Shown here: in pieces, positions 1-12,400 of the stretch
Numbering within the stretch: position 1 is the stretch's first letter
Layout: every line of letters begins with the position of its first letter
From: Manihot esculenta
Lineage: Eukaryota; Streptophyta; Magnoliopsida; Malpighiales; Euphorbiaceae
Assembly: GCF_001659605.2 (NCBI RefSeq)
Contig: NC_035178.2
Span: 10,238,062-10,302,061 of the forward strand
Direction of reading: 5' to 3'
DNA: 64,000 nucleotides
Position numbers and translations under genes: made by a program
The notes under the pieces: model-generated
Database searches by the model: none
The model's input: the letters and a program-made list of their open reading frames with translations, nothing else
What the model was told of the DNA's origin: nothing

Positions 1-13
1 GCCTCATTATAAG

Positions 14-2500
14 ATGAGTCCAAAGGAGAGTGAAATCCTCCAAGAACAGGTTGAAAAATTACTAAAGAAAGGGCATATTCGGGAGAGCATTAGCCCCTGC
101 GGAGTACCTGCCCTATTAGTTTCAAAGAAAGATGGGACTTGCAGAATGTGCGTGGATAGTAGGGCCATCAACAAAATTACAGTCCAGTATCGATTTTCTA
201 TTCCACAACTGGATGACATGCTGGATCAGCTATCCGGATCTAAAGTCTTTTCTAAAATTGACCTTAAAAGTGGCTATCACCAAGTTCGAATCAAGGAGGG
301 AGATGAATGGAAGACTGCCTTCAAGACTAAGGAAGGCTTGTATGAGTGGCTGGTTATGCCATTTGGTTTGACTAATGCACCTAGCACTTTCATGCGACTC
401 ATGAATCAAGTTTTGTGTCCTTTCTTACGCAAATTTGTGGTTGTTTATTTTGATGACATCTTGATTTTTAATCGCAGCGAAGAAGAACATTTACAACATC
501 TCTGTCAAGTCCTGACATCCTTGTAAGAAAGTGAGCTGGTTATTAATCTTAAGAAGTGCATTTATATGACGGAGCGTGTTCTGTTCCCGGGGTTCGTTGT
601 TAGTGCAGAAGGGATACATGTTGATGAGAAGAAGGTAGAAGCAATACGAAATTGGCCCATCCCCAAAACTATTTCTGAAGTTCGCAGCTTTCATGGCCTT
701 GCTACTTTTTATCGACGGTTTATCAGAAATTTCAGCAGCATCGTTGCCCCTATCACAGATTGCTTAAAGAAAGAGAGAGTGCGGAAATTTGCATAGATTA
801 AAGCTGCCAACAAGAGTTTTGAATAGATTAAAGATAATCTTACTTCTACCCCTATTATTGCTCTACCCGATTTTGATAAACTGTTTGAGGTTGAATGTGA
901 TGCTTGTGGAGTTGGGATTGGTGGAGTGTTGTCACAGTATAAAAGGCCTATTGCCTTCTTTAGTGAGAAACTGAATGAAACTAGGAAGAAGTGGTCTACT
1001 TATGAGCAGGAGCTATATGCAGTATTCCAGACTTTTAAAACTTGGGAGCAGTATCTGATGGGGTGAGAGTTTATTATTCACACAGATAATCAATCTTTGA
1101 TCTACTTTAAAACTAAAAAACATGTGAATAAGATGCATACTCGATGGGCAGCTTATTTTAGAGTCTTTCATTCTGTCATAAAACATAAGGCTAGCCATAG
1201 TAATAAGGTGGCAGATACTTTGAGTAGGAGGGCTGCTTTGTTGATTACAGTTAATCAGGAAGTTGTAGGTTTTGAATTCTTGAAGGATTTGTATGCTATA
1301 GATGATGACTTTGTTGATATATGGGCTAGAGTCCAAACTCACCAGCCTACTGATGGGTTCTTGATACATGATGGCTTTCTTTTTAAGGAGAATAGGTTAT
1401 GTATTCCCCGATCTTTTTTGCGGGAAAAGCTGATTCGGGAGGTCCATAGAGGAGGTTTGAATGGTCATTTGGGGCGTGACAAGACTATTGTTGAGTTGGA
1501 GGAGTGTTTTTACTGGCCACAATTAAAATGTGATACAGGTCGGATGGTCCAGAAGTGCCCAGTTTGTCAAACTCAGAAGGGACATTCGCAGAATATAGGC
1601 TTATACACTCCACTGCCTATTCCAGCACATCCTTGGGAGGACTTGTCTATGGATTTTGTTCTTGGTCTTCCACGTACTCAACGTGGATCTGATTTCATTT
1701 TTGTTATTATTGACATGTTCTCCAAAATGACACATTTCATTCATTGCAAGAAAACTAATGATGCTTCTCATGTGGCAAAACTGTTTTTCCAGGAGGTTGT
1801 TCGCTTACATGGCGTCTCTAAGACCATTACTTCTGACAGAGATGTGAAGTTTCTAGCTCATTTCTGGGTGATTTTATGGAAATATTTTGGAACTGAACTT
1901 CGATACAACAGTGTTGCTCATCCCCAAACTAATGGACAAAATGAAGTGGTGAACTGCACGCTTGGCAATCTTCTGCTCTGCATCTGCAGTAACAAGAAAA
2001 CTGCTTGGGATCTTGCTCTTACCCAAGCAGAATTTACTTACAATAGTGCTGTCCACAGCTCCACAAAGATGTCACCGTTTGCTGTTGTGTACAGGAAAGT
2101 CCCAGCGCATACAATTGATCTTACTGCCCTTCCCACAGGTTCTCACAACAGTATTGCAGCAAGTAACTTGGCAAAGCAGCACGTGGATGTTTTCAAACAG
2201 GTACAACAATGCCTTACAGAAGCTAATGACAAATATAAAACTATAGCTGATAAACATAGGTGTTTTAAGTCCTTCAATATTGGTGATCAAGTTATGGTGT
2301 ATTTACGCAAAGAGCGTGGTGGAGGACAGAAAAAACTTGACGCCAAGAAGATTGGTCCATTCCAGATCATTCAGAAAATCAATTACAATGCCTATGTTCT
2401 TGAGCTCCCACATGAGATGAAAATTTCCAAGACGTTTAACGTTGCAGATCTATTTCAGTACTACCCTACTGATGACAACTCGAGGTCGAGTTATTTATAA
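14..2500 (+). pseudogene. gypsy pol: RT, RNase H and integrase in one frame with four internal stops
   Basis: The polyprotein stays in one reading frame from 14 to the stop at 2498-2500. In-frame nonsense codons lie at 524-526 (TAA), 794-796 (TAG), 824-826 (TAG) and 1064-1066 (TGA); I find no frameshift. RT covers about 14-800 with catalytic YFDD near 450. RNase H covers about 850-1200. Integrase covers about 1430-2100: an HHCC zinc domain ending CPVCQTQKGH, then the D,D,E core with SMDFVLGLP, TSDRDVKF and the Glu of NGQNEVVN. The terminal TAA may itself be secondary, because the same frame stays readable for some 20 codons beyond it, overlapping the polypurine tract and LTR start. The product cannot be translated intact. 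Confidence 0.88.
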
Positions 2501-2511
2501 GTGGAAGGGAA
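2500..2511 (+). other. polypurine tract before 3' LTR
   Basis: A purine run (AGTGGAAGGGAA) sits directly before a TG dinucleotide just after the pol stop. This is the expected layout for the plus-strand primer of an LTR retrotransposon. Confidence 0.6.
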
Positions 2512-2979
2512 TGACATAGAACAACTAGTCTTGAACTTTATAACAGACTTGGACCGGACCTAACTTTTGCATTTTAATTATTTTTTTTGGATATTTTGGG
2601 TATTTTTATAATTTTATATATTAGGGTTTTGTTTCTATTATAAATAGTTTTCCTTAACCATTAGAAACTCACTTTTCAATTTTCAAGGAATTTTAATAAG
2701 ACTTTTCGTCTTCTAACTTATCTTTTCTCTTATTTTATCTTAGCCAAACGATATTAATTAAAACTCATGATGAAGTTTAAATAGTCTTTTATCAGAGGTT
2801 CTCTCTTATAAAATATTTAACTTTAATGAAAAGAAAGAGCTGAAATCTGCTTGCCAAATATTGCAAATTAAAACAGTCAAGATTTCAAAAATCTAACCCA
2901 CCAATCTTTTTACTTGCACACATTCAATCCCAAGACTGCTAATGAATTTCCTCTCTATTTTGACTATTTGCACCCATCA
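2512..2979 (+). repeat. probable 3' LTR of the gypsy element (end uncertain)
   Basis: The LTR is taken to start with TGACATAGAAC after the polypurine tract. It contains a TATA-like TATAAATAG near 2640 and an AT-rich downstream stretch. The 3' boundary is a guess at a CA near 2979; without the partner LTR it cannot be fixed. Confidence 0.4.
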
Positions 2980-3008
2980 ATACAAGTTTCATCAATACAA
3001 TATTAAGT

Positions 3009-3130
3009 GGATCTCTTCACAAAGAAAAACAGATTGTAAGAAAATAATATGATGAAATAGCTATTTATTGGATCTCTTTACAAACAAAAACAAGTTGCAA
3101 GAAAATAATATGATGAAATAGCTTGTGTCA
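3009..3130 (+). repeat. 61-bp tandem duplication
   Basis: Two adjacent copies (3009-3069 and 3070-3130) both begin GGATCTCTT and share a long AAGAAAATAATATGATGAAA core with a few mismatches. The pair lies about 540 bp upstream of the first NPF start codon, in the non-coding stretch between the retroelement and the gene. Confidence 0.8.
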
Positions 3131-3356
3131 CTTATTTAATTAAAATTTCTTTTTCAAGTTTTTAAGTGATATCTATTCTGCAAGTCATTAATTTTTCTCC
3201 ACACTCTTGTCCTTAAAATAAAAAAAATTGCCTATTTTATTTCTATTCATCAACGATGAAAAACCTAAATATCTATCGTGACCAGTAAGGCAAGAAACTC
3301 ACAAAAATTAATTAAGAAGAAAACCATAGGAAAAAAAAAAGGCTATCCGCTGACTG

Positions 3357-3364
3357 ACACGTGT
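3357..3364. promoter_or_regulatory. ACACGTGT G-box/ABRE-like palindrome upstream of NPF copy 1
   Basis: The 8-bp palindrome ACACGTGT lies about 310 bp before the ATG at 3668. CACGTG is the core bound by plant bZIP and bHLH factors, and ABRE elements share it. Function here is inferred from motif and position only. The same palindrome occurs upstream of copy 3 but I did not find it upstream of copy 2. Confidence 0.35.
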
Positions 3365-3667
3365 ATAGTCTCCCATCCGTTCCCTCCGTTCTCCCACCAA
3401 TAATAGAGAAGATTTAGCTTTGAAAATAATAGTTGGCTTCTCTGTTTGAAGAACCAATCCACTTCTCAACTGCTTACTCATCGTCACTATCAGCGACGCT
3501 GACTCAGAAAAACACAACAGAAATCAAATAAATTAAAATAAAATATAATATAACCTATAATTAATAATAAAAACAGAATCTGAAATTGAAATATTTTGTT
3601 GTTATTATTGATTATAAGGAGAAAAGGTGGCTGTGGTGGCCGTTCCACACTCAACACTTCGGAGACA

Positions 3668-4145
3668 ATGGCCATCGTTGGCGTTTCAGGTTCGGAGTCA
3701 CCGGAAAGCATCCAAACTCCTCTCTTAGACGGCGTCGTTCAAGGCTCCGTTGATTACAGAGGCCTCCCGACCTACAGATCAAACTCCGGTGGTTGGAGAT
3801 CAGCGTCTTTCATATTAGGTTGAGAAATAAGTTCTCTTTTTGTTTTTTTTTTTATTTATTTGGTTATAAATGTAGGCGTCAAATATCAGATATCAATTAG
3901 TTGATTTGGGGACAGGGGTGGAACTTGCGGAGAGGTTTTCGTACTACGGAATAGCGTCGAATATAATTACGTATTTGACGGGGCCGATCAGTATGTCGAT
4001 GGCGACTGCAGCGGAGAACGTGAATGCGTGGACAGGATTCTCATTTTTATTTCCTTTAGTTGCCGCTTTTGTTGCTGATGCTTTTCTTGGAAGATACCGT
4101 ACCATCGTCGTTGGCTGTGTTATCTGCATATTAGTAAATTCCTCT

Positions 4146-4201
<56 letters not shown>

Positions 4202-6638
4202 ACAAATATTAATTCATAGAATCACAATTGATTTTTCTTATATTTCCATAGTAGTAGATAGTGGTTTCTTGTTTGGTGGATTGGGTTTAAATTCACTGAA
4301 TTTGGAATTCGAGATCTTCAAAATTAAAATGACTCTAAGCAATTCAACTTTAGGTCGTTGCTAGTTTCTTTTGTTTACAAATATAAATATCATTACCATT
4401 TTCTGCATGGTGGTTTAGTAATAATATCATTATGCTTAAATTATAAGGAATCCAATTTGATTCCACCATAGGTTTCTAGAGATGCAAAGGACTGTTTTTA
4501 TCTCAACTGGGGCTATTGACATAAGAAGTTGCTGATGTTTCTACTGACTTATGGGTTTTGTTCCTAGGATAGCCAACATGGTGGCTTATGATTTAACTAA
4601 TTTCTCCAACATTGATGATGATATTGGGACACTTTGGACTGAAGAAATGCCTGATTCTATACGGCCTTTCATTTTATCTGATGTTTCTTCCTTTTCTGGA
4701 TGAATGAAATTTCAGTTTTTATTTTCTCCAAAAGTAGTAACCATGTTTATGGCTTTGGTTGTTAAAACATATGCCGCTATTTGAATTTTCTCACAGGGTC
4801 TTGGCTTCTTGACTATTTCTTCTTTCAGTGCTTCTAATTGCCCAAGCATCAATACTTCGACATCTTCTTGTTCTCCTAGCCAATTTCAAGTAGTTTTCTT
4901 TTTCTTTTCCCTATATTTGGTAGCTTTTGGGCAAGGTGGGTACAAACCTTGTGTTCAGGCTTTTGGAGCAGATCAATTTGATGAAAGAGACCCTATGGAA
5001 AGCATAGCCAAAAGCTCTTTCTTCAATTGGTGGTTTTTTTCTATGTGTTCAGGCATCTTAGTAGCGCGATTGATCTTAATCTACATACAAGACAACCTTA
5101 ATTGGACCTTTGGTTTTGGAATCCCATGTATTGTGATGGTCATCGCACTATTTATCTTCTTGCTTGGAAGTAAGACGTATCGCTATAGTATCAAGGTGGA
5201 AGAAAAAAGTGCATTTCAAAGAATTGGACAGGTTTTTGTTGCAACCATTAGAAATTGGTGCTCTTCTTCTTCAATAATATCTTTGGAGGAAGAAGTTTGT
5301 CAATCGCTACCTCATCATAGTTCTAATCAATTCAAGTAAGTAGAATAAGCTTCTGCACTTGAAATTATAAGTTCAAGAGAACACAAATGCATCAACATGT
5401 CTAGAAATTAATGCACATGTTTTTGGAATGAACATTTATTGTTCAAGTAACCCTGAGCTTTATAGTATCTTCCTTCGTTATATTTATAATTAGTGACCCC
5501 CTAATAGTAGTTATATTGATTTCTAGAACTTACAGGATGTGTGTTTCTAGTAACTAACAATTCTGCACTTTTCTTGTTTGATGATACGGATTTGAGGATT
5601 TGTTAAAGACTCGTTCTGAGCAGCAGTCTTTGTGCATGGCTCCTAGATGCTTTATTTCCTTTAAGAGATTTTCATTCAGCCACTCAATTGTAAAGTAAAT
5701 ACTAGATTGTGGTATTGAAACAACACTTAGATCTCGGAACAAAATGACGTGTGTATCTCAAAAATTTTCTACCAATAGGGAACTCTGAAGCTCCTGAACA
5801 ATTAGAAAATTTTAGCTGCATCAAAACTCATTCTAAAATAGCAAATTGGTTCTGATATGCCAGGTTCCTTGACAAAGCCCTGTTTGAGTGTAGCCTTAAT
5901 GAAGTTGAAGAAGCTAAAGCACTATTTAGACTTATTCCCATATGGGCTTCATGCTTGTTATTTGGTGTTGTGGATGCACAGTTCTCAACTTTAGTTACTA
6001 AGCAAGGAGCAACTATGGAGAGATCAATTTCCCCAGGTTTCGATATACCACCTGCTTCACTTCAATCTCTTCCCACCCTCACTATTATTTTATTCATTCC
6101 AATCTATGACCGCATCATTATTCCCAGAGCAAGGAATTTAACCAAAAATCCTTCTGGCATTACAATGCTTCAGAGGATCGGAACTGGGATGTTTTTCTCT
6201 GCCCTGTGTATGGCAATTGCTGCTGTAGTTGAGATGAAGAGGCTCAAAGTCGCTCGAGAATTCGGACTAGTTGATAAGCCAAATGTGACCGTTCCAATGA
6301 GCATTTGGTGGCTGATTCCTCAGTACGTCGTGGATGGAGTTGCTGATGTATTGACCTCAGTTGGTATGCAAGAATTCTTCTATGACCAGGTCCCCAGAGA
6401 ATTAAGAAGCGTGGGTCTTTCTCTCTATATCAGCACCTTCGGTGTAGGAAGCTTTATTAGCAGTTTTCTCATTTCTATCATTGAGAGACTCACTGGAGGA
6501 GAAGGCCGTGATAGTTGGTTTACTAATAATCTGAATCGAGCTCATCTTGATTACTTCTATTGGCTATTAGCTGGACTAAGCACTGTCCAATTTGTAGTTT
6601 ACTTGTATTTTGCAAAAAAATATGTATATAAAAGGTGA
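3668..6638 (+). CDS. NPF5: NRT1/PTR family (NPF5.10-like) transporter, copy 1
   Basis: Proton-coupled transporter of the POT/PTR family, predicted plasma- or vacuolar-membrane protein with 12 helices; substrate (nitrate, peptide, hormone or metabolite) cannot be read from sequence. Exons by GT-AG and homology between the three copies: 3668-3818, 3916-4133, 4797-5335, 5864-6638, giving 560 codons plus TGA. Exon 1 encodes the cytosolic tail, exon 2 TM1 to early TM3, exon 3 late TM3 to TM6, exon 4 TM7-12. The ExxER motif is intact (E53-L-A-E56-R57, then FSYYG). Family landmarks include GAD-like [30 protein letters not shown] and QEFFYDQVP. Against copies 2 and 3 it is 10 residues shorter at the start of exon 4 (central loop) and 3 residues shorter in exon 3. 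It starts at the first in-frame ATG. Wording closely fits the Arabidopsis NPF5.10 type as I remember it. Confidence 0.9.
4148..4198. repeat. (TA)n microsatellite in intron 2 of NPF copy 1
   Basis: About 25 TA units begin some 15 bp after the intron 2 donor at 4134. If read through, it would encode an Ile-Tyr string, which is an artefact of the intron. Confidence 0.95.
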
Positions 6639-7454
6639 GGTAAAAATCATATATTTCGAGAGATATATCCAGATAAATGTGTACATATAATATTGTTGTT
6701 ATATAAATGGAAATTGTTGCCTACCTGTAAAATTTCATTTTATCCCAATTTTGATGCATGACTGCAATCTTGGAAACTCACAATCAATTTTTTTCAGATA
6801 TATTCTGCTTTAATTGGAGTTTGAATTTAAAACCTCTCCATTTATCGAGAGTTTCAGTATTATATATTTAAAGACAAATTGATAACTCATATTCTATTTT
6901 TCTCTGTTCAGATTGCGTGTTACAATTCATTTTGCTAGAGATCTTATAGTTTTTAGTTTTATTTTATTTATAAAACGGTTGTCTACATTTAGAAATCTAT
7001 TTATAGCCAAAAAGAGAAAATAGTCTTGGATCATATAAATATAATGGCTGTAATTAATTTTAAAAAATATCAAATAAATATTCAGTAACCGGTCCTGGAT
7101 TGTCTAGTTAAGGCTTAGAGCTAAAGCAATCAAAATTCATCTGCCGATGATTTAGAAGCAAATCACCAATTTTTCAAGTTAGGGTTTGAATTCCAAAATT
7201 TTAATTTGTGAAAATTACACTACATTTAATACGAATAAATTAATTGGTAATTAATAGATCTTAATTAATTTATTGTCATCTTTTTATTAAAAAGTGTGAA
7301 CAAATTGAGTTAAATTAAATTTTAAAGAGTTTATATTTAATTTATTAAAAAAATTTTAAATTTAAATTAAATTTAAATTTTATTATTTTAAATTTAAATT
7401 AAATATTAATAATTTTAAATTTAATTCGTTTAGTAAATAAGTTAATAAATTTTG

Positions 7455-7613
7455 ATGGAGTCTAATCTTAAATAGCTTTTCTGATTTTTTGGTCTGTCGA
7501 GATCTTATAGGTGATGGGAAAGGTTTATCTTTAAGAATATCCTTTACCCACTTAGGTTTTGGATCATCTATAGTGAGCACCTCCTCGTCATTATCTGAAT
7601 AATTGTGGAGCAC
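7455..7613 (-). pseudogene. possible coding relic, family unknown
   Basis: On the minus strand the first 50 or so codons of an open frame have an unusually mixed, acidic-basic composition (it reads MLHNYSDNDEEVLTIDDPKP near its start). The tail then dissolves into AT-rich translation of Leu, Asn and Lys. Base composition is clearly less AT-rich than its surroundings. I do not recognise a family; a fragment of a transposon gag or of a host exon is possible, and so is chance. Confidence 0.25.
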
Positions 7614-7852
7614 CTACACTCTTCATCAAAATAATTTTTTAAATTATATCTCTAAAATATTTTTAACAATATATTTAACTTAGTTGAATAAACAAAATTT
7701 TATAATATAATTCTGAAAGTATAAAATAGCAAATGAAATATTATATTTCTTCAACGTTTTAATTATTTATAATTATAATAAATTTTACTTTAAAATTATT
7801 AAATTTAACCATTTTAAAAAAATTAATAAGTTTAAAATTAAATAATTTTAAT

Positions 7853-7854
<2 letters not shown>

Positions 7855-7897
<43 letters not shown>
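7855..7897. repeat. (TA)n microsatellite
   Basis: About 20 uninterrupted TA units in the spacer downstream of NPF copy 1. Confidence 0.95.
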
Positions 7898-7901
<4 letters not shown>

Positions 7902-8056
7902 TAACTTTTAAATTTATAAAAAATAAATTTTGTATATATAATATTGTCTTTGTTGCCAACTTATAAAATTTTGAGTTTATCTCTATTAAATTTCTTTTCT
8001 CCAAATTATCAAGAGATGAGAGAATGGTATGGTTGCTTTATCTTTTAATCGGAAGT

Positions 8057-8604
8057 AGGGTCGTGCGGGAAGCCAATTCATCGACAGTATCGAAATCGAA
8101 TCGATGGCGATTTCGATAAAGAATTGATGGGTTAGAATTAAATCATATTAAATTAAATTTATTTAAATATTTAATTTTAATTTTTATTAAGACCGTATCA
8201 AAATTGAACTAGAATAGCACGGAATTCATACTAAACAAAAATTGTATCAATATATATATATATATATTTAAATAATTTATAGTGATATTATAATTTTAAT
8301 ATATTTTATGTATTCTATAATTTTAATAAAATTATATATATAAAATTATAAATAACATTAGTATTATGTTTGAAATATTTAATTATTTCATTTATCTTTA
8401 AATTTAATTATAAAAATTAATTATCGTGTCGAAATTGAAATTAAAATAAAAATTAATATTAAAATTAAACTGAAATAAAAATATGTGAAAGTGTATTGAA
8501 ATTCGATTCTAGTTATGATTTAAAAAATTTAAGAAACTGACCTTTAATTTTGATTTCATAAAAAACTGTCTTGAAGTTGTTTTGAAACTGGAACTGCACA
8601 CTCC
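8057..8604. mobile_element. possible degenerate hAT-like MITE
   Basis: The left edge reads GGGTCGTGCGGG and the right edge, read inward on the other strand, GGAGTGTGCAGTTCC. Between them are scattered ATCGAAATCGAATCGAT-type stretches near the left end and matching TTCGAT/GAAATT words near the right. This is the look of old plant hAT MITEs, but I could not find a convincing 8-bp target-site duplication, so the boundaries are tentative. Confidence 0.3.
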
Positions 8605-9427
8605 AAATCAGAAGTTTAGAGTTTGAATTTTTAGAATCGGAGAAAATGAATTTATTATTTTAATATATATGTCGGGTAAATATGAATTAATTAGGTAATA
8701 TATATATATAATCATGCTTCAATCCTGTAAAATCATGTCCAATGTTGTGTTGGAATATTCTGCAGCTCACAAGCCTGGAAATTAACCACAATTTATCTCA
8801 CTTAGGGCTTGTCTAAATGATAAATCATAATTTGTTTATATTTAAATAATTATTAAATTAAAAAGAACTAATTTAAATGAAAATTAATTTACTCAAATTA
8901 TTTTAAAGAATATATATAAATTAGACATTTATCTGCACATAGGGTTTGTGTGGATACTTTTAGTTTTTTAAAATTATTAATAAAATAAATAATAAAAAAG
9001 TATTTAAATATAGAAAAATGTTCAAATGTATAAAAAGAAAAATCCAACTTTTAAAAATATGCAATAAAAAAGTATTAACTCTGAATTTTTTTATGAAAAT
9101 ATATTTAAGTCATTATTATTATTATATTATTTATTTAATGATTAATTTATTATATATATTTAAATTATATTGGTAAATAATTATGTATAAATTACAGGGA
9201 TTAAATTTTAAATAAAATAAAGAAATTCTACATAGTATACAAACATTCTCCCTCCAAATAAATAGAAGAACAAAACGACAGAGAAAAATAATAGTATAAA
9301 AAATTATCACAGGTCGTTGTGTGATTGAAGTTGCCGCTTCAGTGCTTTGTTATTGGTCATTTGCTCGTGTTCGCCAGAGCTCAGTGCTCTTGTCAGCATC
9401 ATCATCGCCATCACTAGAGCTGAGAAG

Positions 9428-12400
9428 ATGCCCGTCGCTAGCGCGTCCACGTCCACGTCCACCTCCGATTCACCGGACGTCCAAGCTCCTATACTGTACG
9501 ACACCGTTGATTATAAAGGCCTCCCCGTCAATAAATCTTACTCCGGTGGCTGGAAATCCGCCTCTTTAATAATAGGTGAAACTTTATCTTTTTGTTGCAT
9601 CAGAGGACTTGTTTATGAGTTTGGTTGATTTTGATGTTTGTTTTTTGCGCAGGAGTGGAGGTTGCTGAGAGTTTTGCATACTATGGGATTTCGTCGAACC
9701 TAATTGCATTTTTGACCGGGCCGCTTGGTCAGTCGACGGCTACTGCGGCGGAGAACGTCAATGCCTGGTCAGGAACGGCGTCGTTACTTCCTTTATTAGG
9801 TGCATTTGTTGCCGATTCTTTCCTTGGGAGATATCGCACCATTGTTGTTGCTTCTGTTATCTACCTCTTGGTAAATTCCTCTGTTTTTGTTTTATGTTAC
9901 CTCCACAGACTTCTAGTCCAGTTGCTTATTAGTGTAAACTGTGGTTATGAATATAAACAAATATATGGTGGGTCTTTGAAATTTATTTTAGCTCCCCATT
10001 TCAATTTCAGATGCTTAGTTTTATTTCCAAAAAGTAAGTGCATATGCGAATTTCATTTTTGGATCAAGGATTTTAAGTTTGCTATGATTTTAGTGAGAGA
10101 GTTTCCTATGTGATACTTAATACGACTGCTTGGTGTTGATTTTTATGATTTTAGTGGGAGAAAGATTTTTTCCCCACTTTGTTGCGTACAAATGTTTAGC
10201 ATAATCTGTTTATTAGTGGGTTTTTATGGCATTAGTTTTAAAATATATGCATTTTTTTTTTGGAATTTGATCACAGGGACTTGCCTTGTTGACCCTATCA
10301 GCAATGTTCCCTTCTCACAGTGATTCTGATTGCCCTATCTCCAGTACTATCACATCTTGCTCTCCTCATCCATTTCAAGTAGTTTTATTCTTCTCTGCTC
10401 TATATTTGGTAGCACTTGGGCACGGTGGGCATAAACCTTGTGTTCAGGCTTTTGGGGCAGATCAATTTGATGGACAAGACCCTGAGGAGTGCAAAGCCAA
10501 AAGCTCATTCTTCAATTGGTGGTATTTCTGTATGAGTTTGGGCATTTTAGTAACAATATTAACCTTAATCTACATCCAGGACAACATTGGTTGGGCTCTT
10601 GGATTTGGAATCCCATGTGTTGCGATGGTGATTGAACTATTCATCTTCTTACTTGGAACCAAGACATATCGCTATAGTGTCAAAGTTGAAAAGAATAGTG
10701 CAGTCCGGAGAATTGGTCGGGTATTTCTTACAACAATTAGGAATTGGCGAATTTACCCTTCTGCAATAGCTTATGAAGAGGAAGCTTGTGAAATGCTACG
10801 TCACCACCATCCTCAGCAGTTAAAGTAAGAGAAATAACTTTTTGCTCTTTGGTAATTCAAGATAGAAGAAATGAGTACAAATGCATTAAGTTGCCTGGAA
10901 GATTTTAACAGTCGTTTTTTCAGGATTGAGGCTGTGAAAATAAATCTGAGCTCTCTGACTTCTTTGAATCATCTGGATGGATTTTAACAGCTCTTGTGAT
11001 TTGCTAAGCATCCAACCCTAAACCTTGAGCTTGCGAATAGTGAAGTTGTTGCTTCTTAGTAAGCCTTAGTATTCCAAATCATTATATTTCAGGTCCAGTG
11101 GATATGGAATTCTTGTCCTCTACACCTCCTAACCAAGAAAGTCCACTAAAACTAAGTTAAATGTGCTAATATCCAATGGAGACGAAGGCCTAGTATTTCT
11201 ATTAAAAAAATGAGACTCTAACATGTAAAATATCCTACCCAAAAACTGATTTTAGTAGATAGACTGGCTCTATGATTCTATCCCTAGATTAAGCCATATA
11301 TGTTGTGTTGCTATATTAACTCTACCTTGTTTTGTATCCTATAATATAAATGTGTAACTTATGTTTTGAGCATGATTTATATGACATTTAAAACTGATAA
11401 GATTTGTTTCCCTAGAAATATTCAGTGAAGGTGGTGTGTTTTTCCATACCTGTTATAAATTTGAGGATTTGTAAGAAATTACTTTTCATTATTATCATTT
11501 ATGGGGAGGTGGAGGGAAGTAGTCATTGTGCACAATATTTCTGTAAGATGCTTTATTTCCTTCAAATGCTTTTCAATTTTCTACTTGTGTGTATTCAAGG
11601 AATGCTTGATTATGTTATTTCGGGAACTCTTAAATAATGGAATAAAGTCACTTTGTTCGTCTCTTTGATTTTTTTACCAGTGGGGACCATTCATTTCCTT
11701 ATGCTGTTGAAAAGTTGAAACAACAAATTTTTACAAAATCTTAACTATTTCACATCAAAGCTATTCCCATTTATGAATTTGAATCTTCTGATGTGTCAGA
11801 TTTCTCAACAAAGCCCTGCTTGCACCGAATGGCTTAAAGGGAGATGGGAAAGTGTGTAGCCTTAGTGAAGTTGAAGAAGCTAAGGCTGTACTTAAGCTTA
11901 CTCCAATATGGGTTACGTGTTTGCCATATGCTGTTGTGTTTGCACAGCCGTCAACTTTCTTCACCAAGCAAGGAGCAACAATGTATAGGACAATTTCAAA
12001 AGGTTTAGAAATCCCACCAGCTATGCTTCAATGCTTTAGTAGCCTTGCCATTATCTCATCCATCGCAATCTATGACCGTGTATTTGTTCCCATAGCAAGG
12101 GCTTTAACCGGGAAACCTTCTGGCATTTCAATGCTTCAGAGGATTGGAACTGGGATGTTTTTATCTGCATTCTTAACAGCTATTGCTGCTCTAGTTGAAA
12201 TGAAGAGGCTTGAAGTTGCTCGAGAACACGGTCTCGTTGATTTGCCAGGCGTGACACTTCCAATGAGTGTTTGGTGGTTAGTTCCTCAATATGTCTTGTG
12301 CGGAGTGTCTAATGTGTTTACAATGGTTGGTTTGCAAGAATTCTTCTATGATCAAGTCCCCAAAGAGTTGAGAAGTGTGGGCCTTTCCCTTTACCTCAGC

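Larger units (their letters stand above)
1..2980 (+). mobile_element. Ty3/gypsy LTR retrotransposon, 3' half, decayed
   Basis: The window opens inside a Ty3/gypsy polyprotein and runs through reverse transcriptase, RNase H and integrase into what looks like the 3' LTR. The domain order RT-RNase H-integrase is that of Ty3/gypsy, not copia. The 5' LTR, gag and protease lie outside the window. The RT wording ([10 protein letters not shown], then [13 protein letters not shown], then YFDDIL) resembles chromovirus-type Ty3 elements, but I do not assign a clade. No chromodomain is visible at the C-terminus. The element is on the same strand as the NPF genes that follow and ends less than 1 kb before the first of them. 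Confidence 0.9.
6639..9427. other. AT-rich spacer between NPF copies 1 and 2
   Basis: This stretch is mostly low-complexity A/T DNA. It holds a (TA)n tract at about 7855-7897, a possible coding relic at 7455-7613 on the minus strand, a possible MITE at 8057-8604 and the copy 2 promoter region, with GTATAAAAA at about 9293. No intact gene is visible. Confidence 0.7.

Noticed and set aside
4130..4364. Extension of NPF copy 1 exon 2 into a frame with an Ile-Tyr string
   Set aside because: This is read-through of intron 2 past the GT donor at 4134; homology with copies 2 and 3 places the exon end at 4133.
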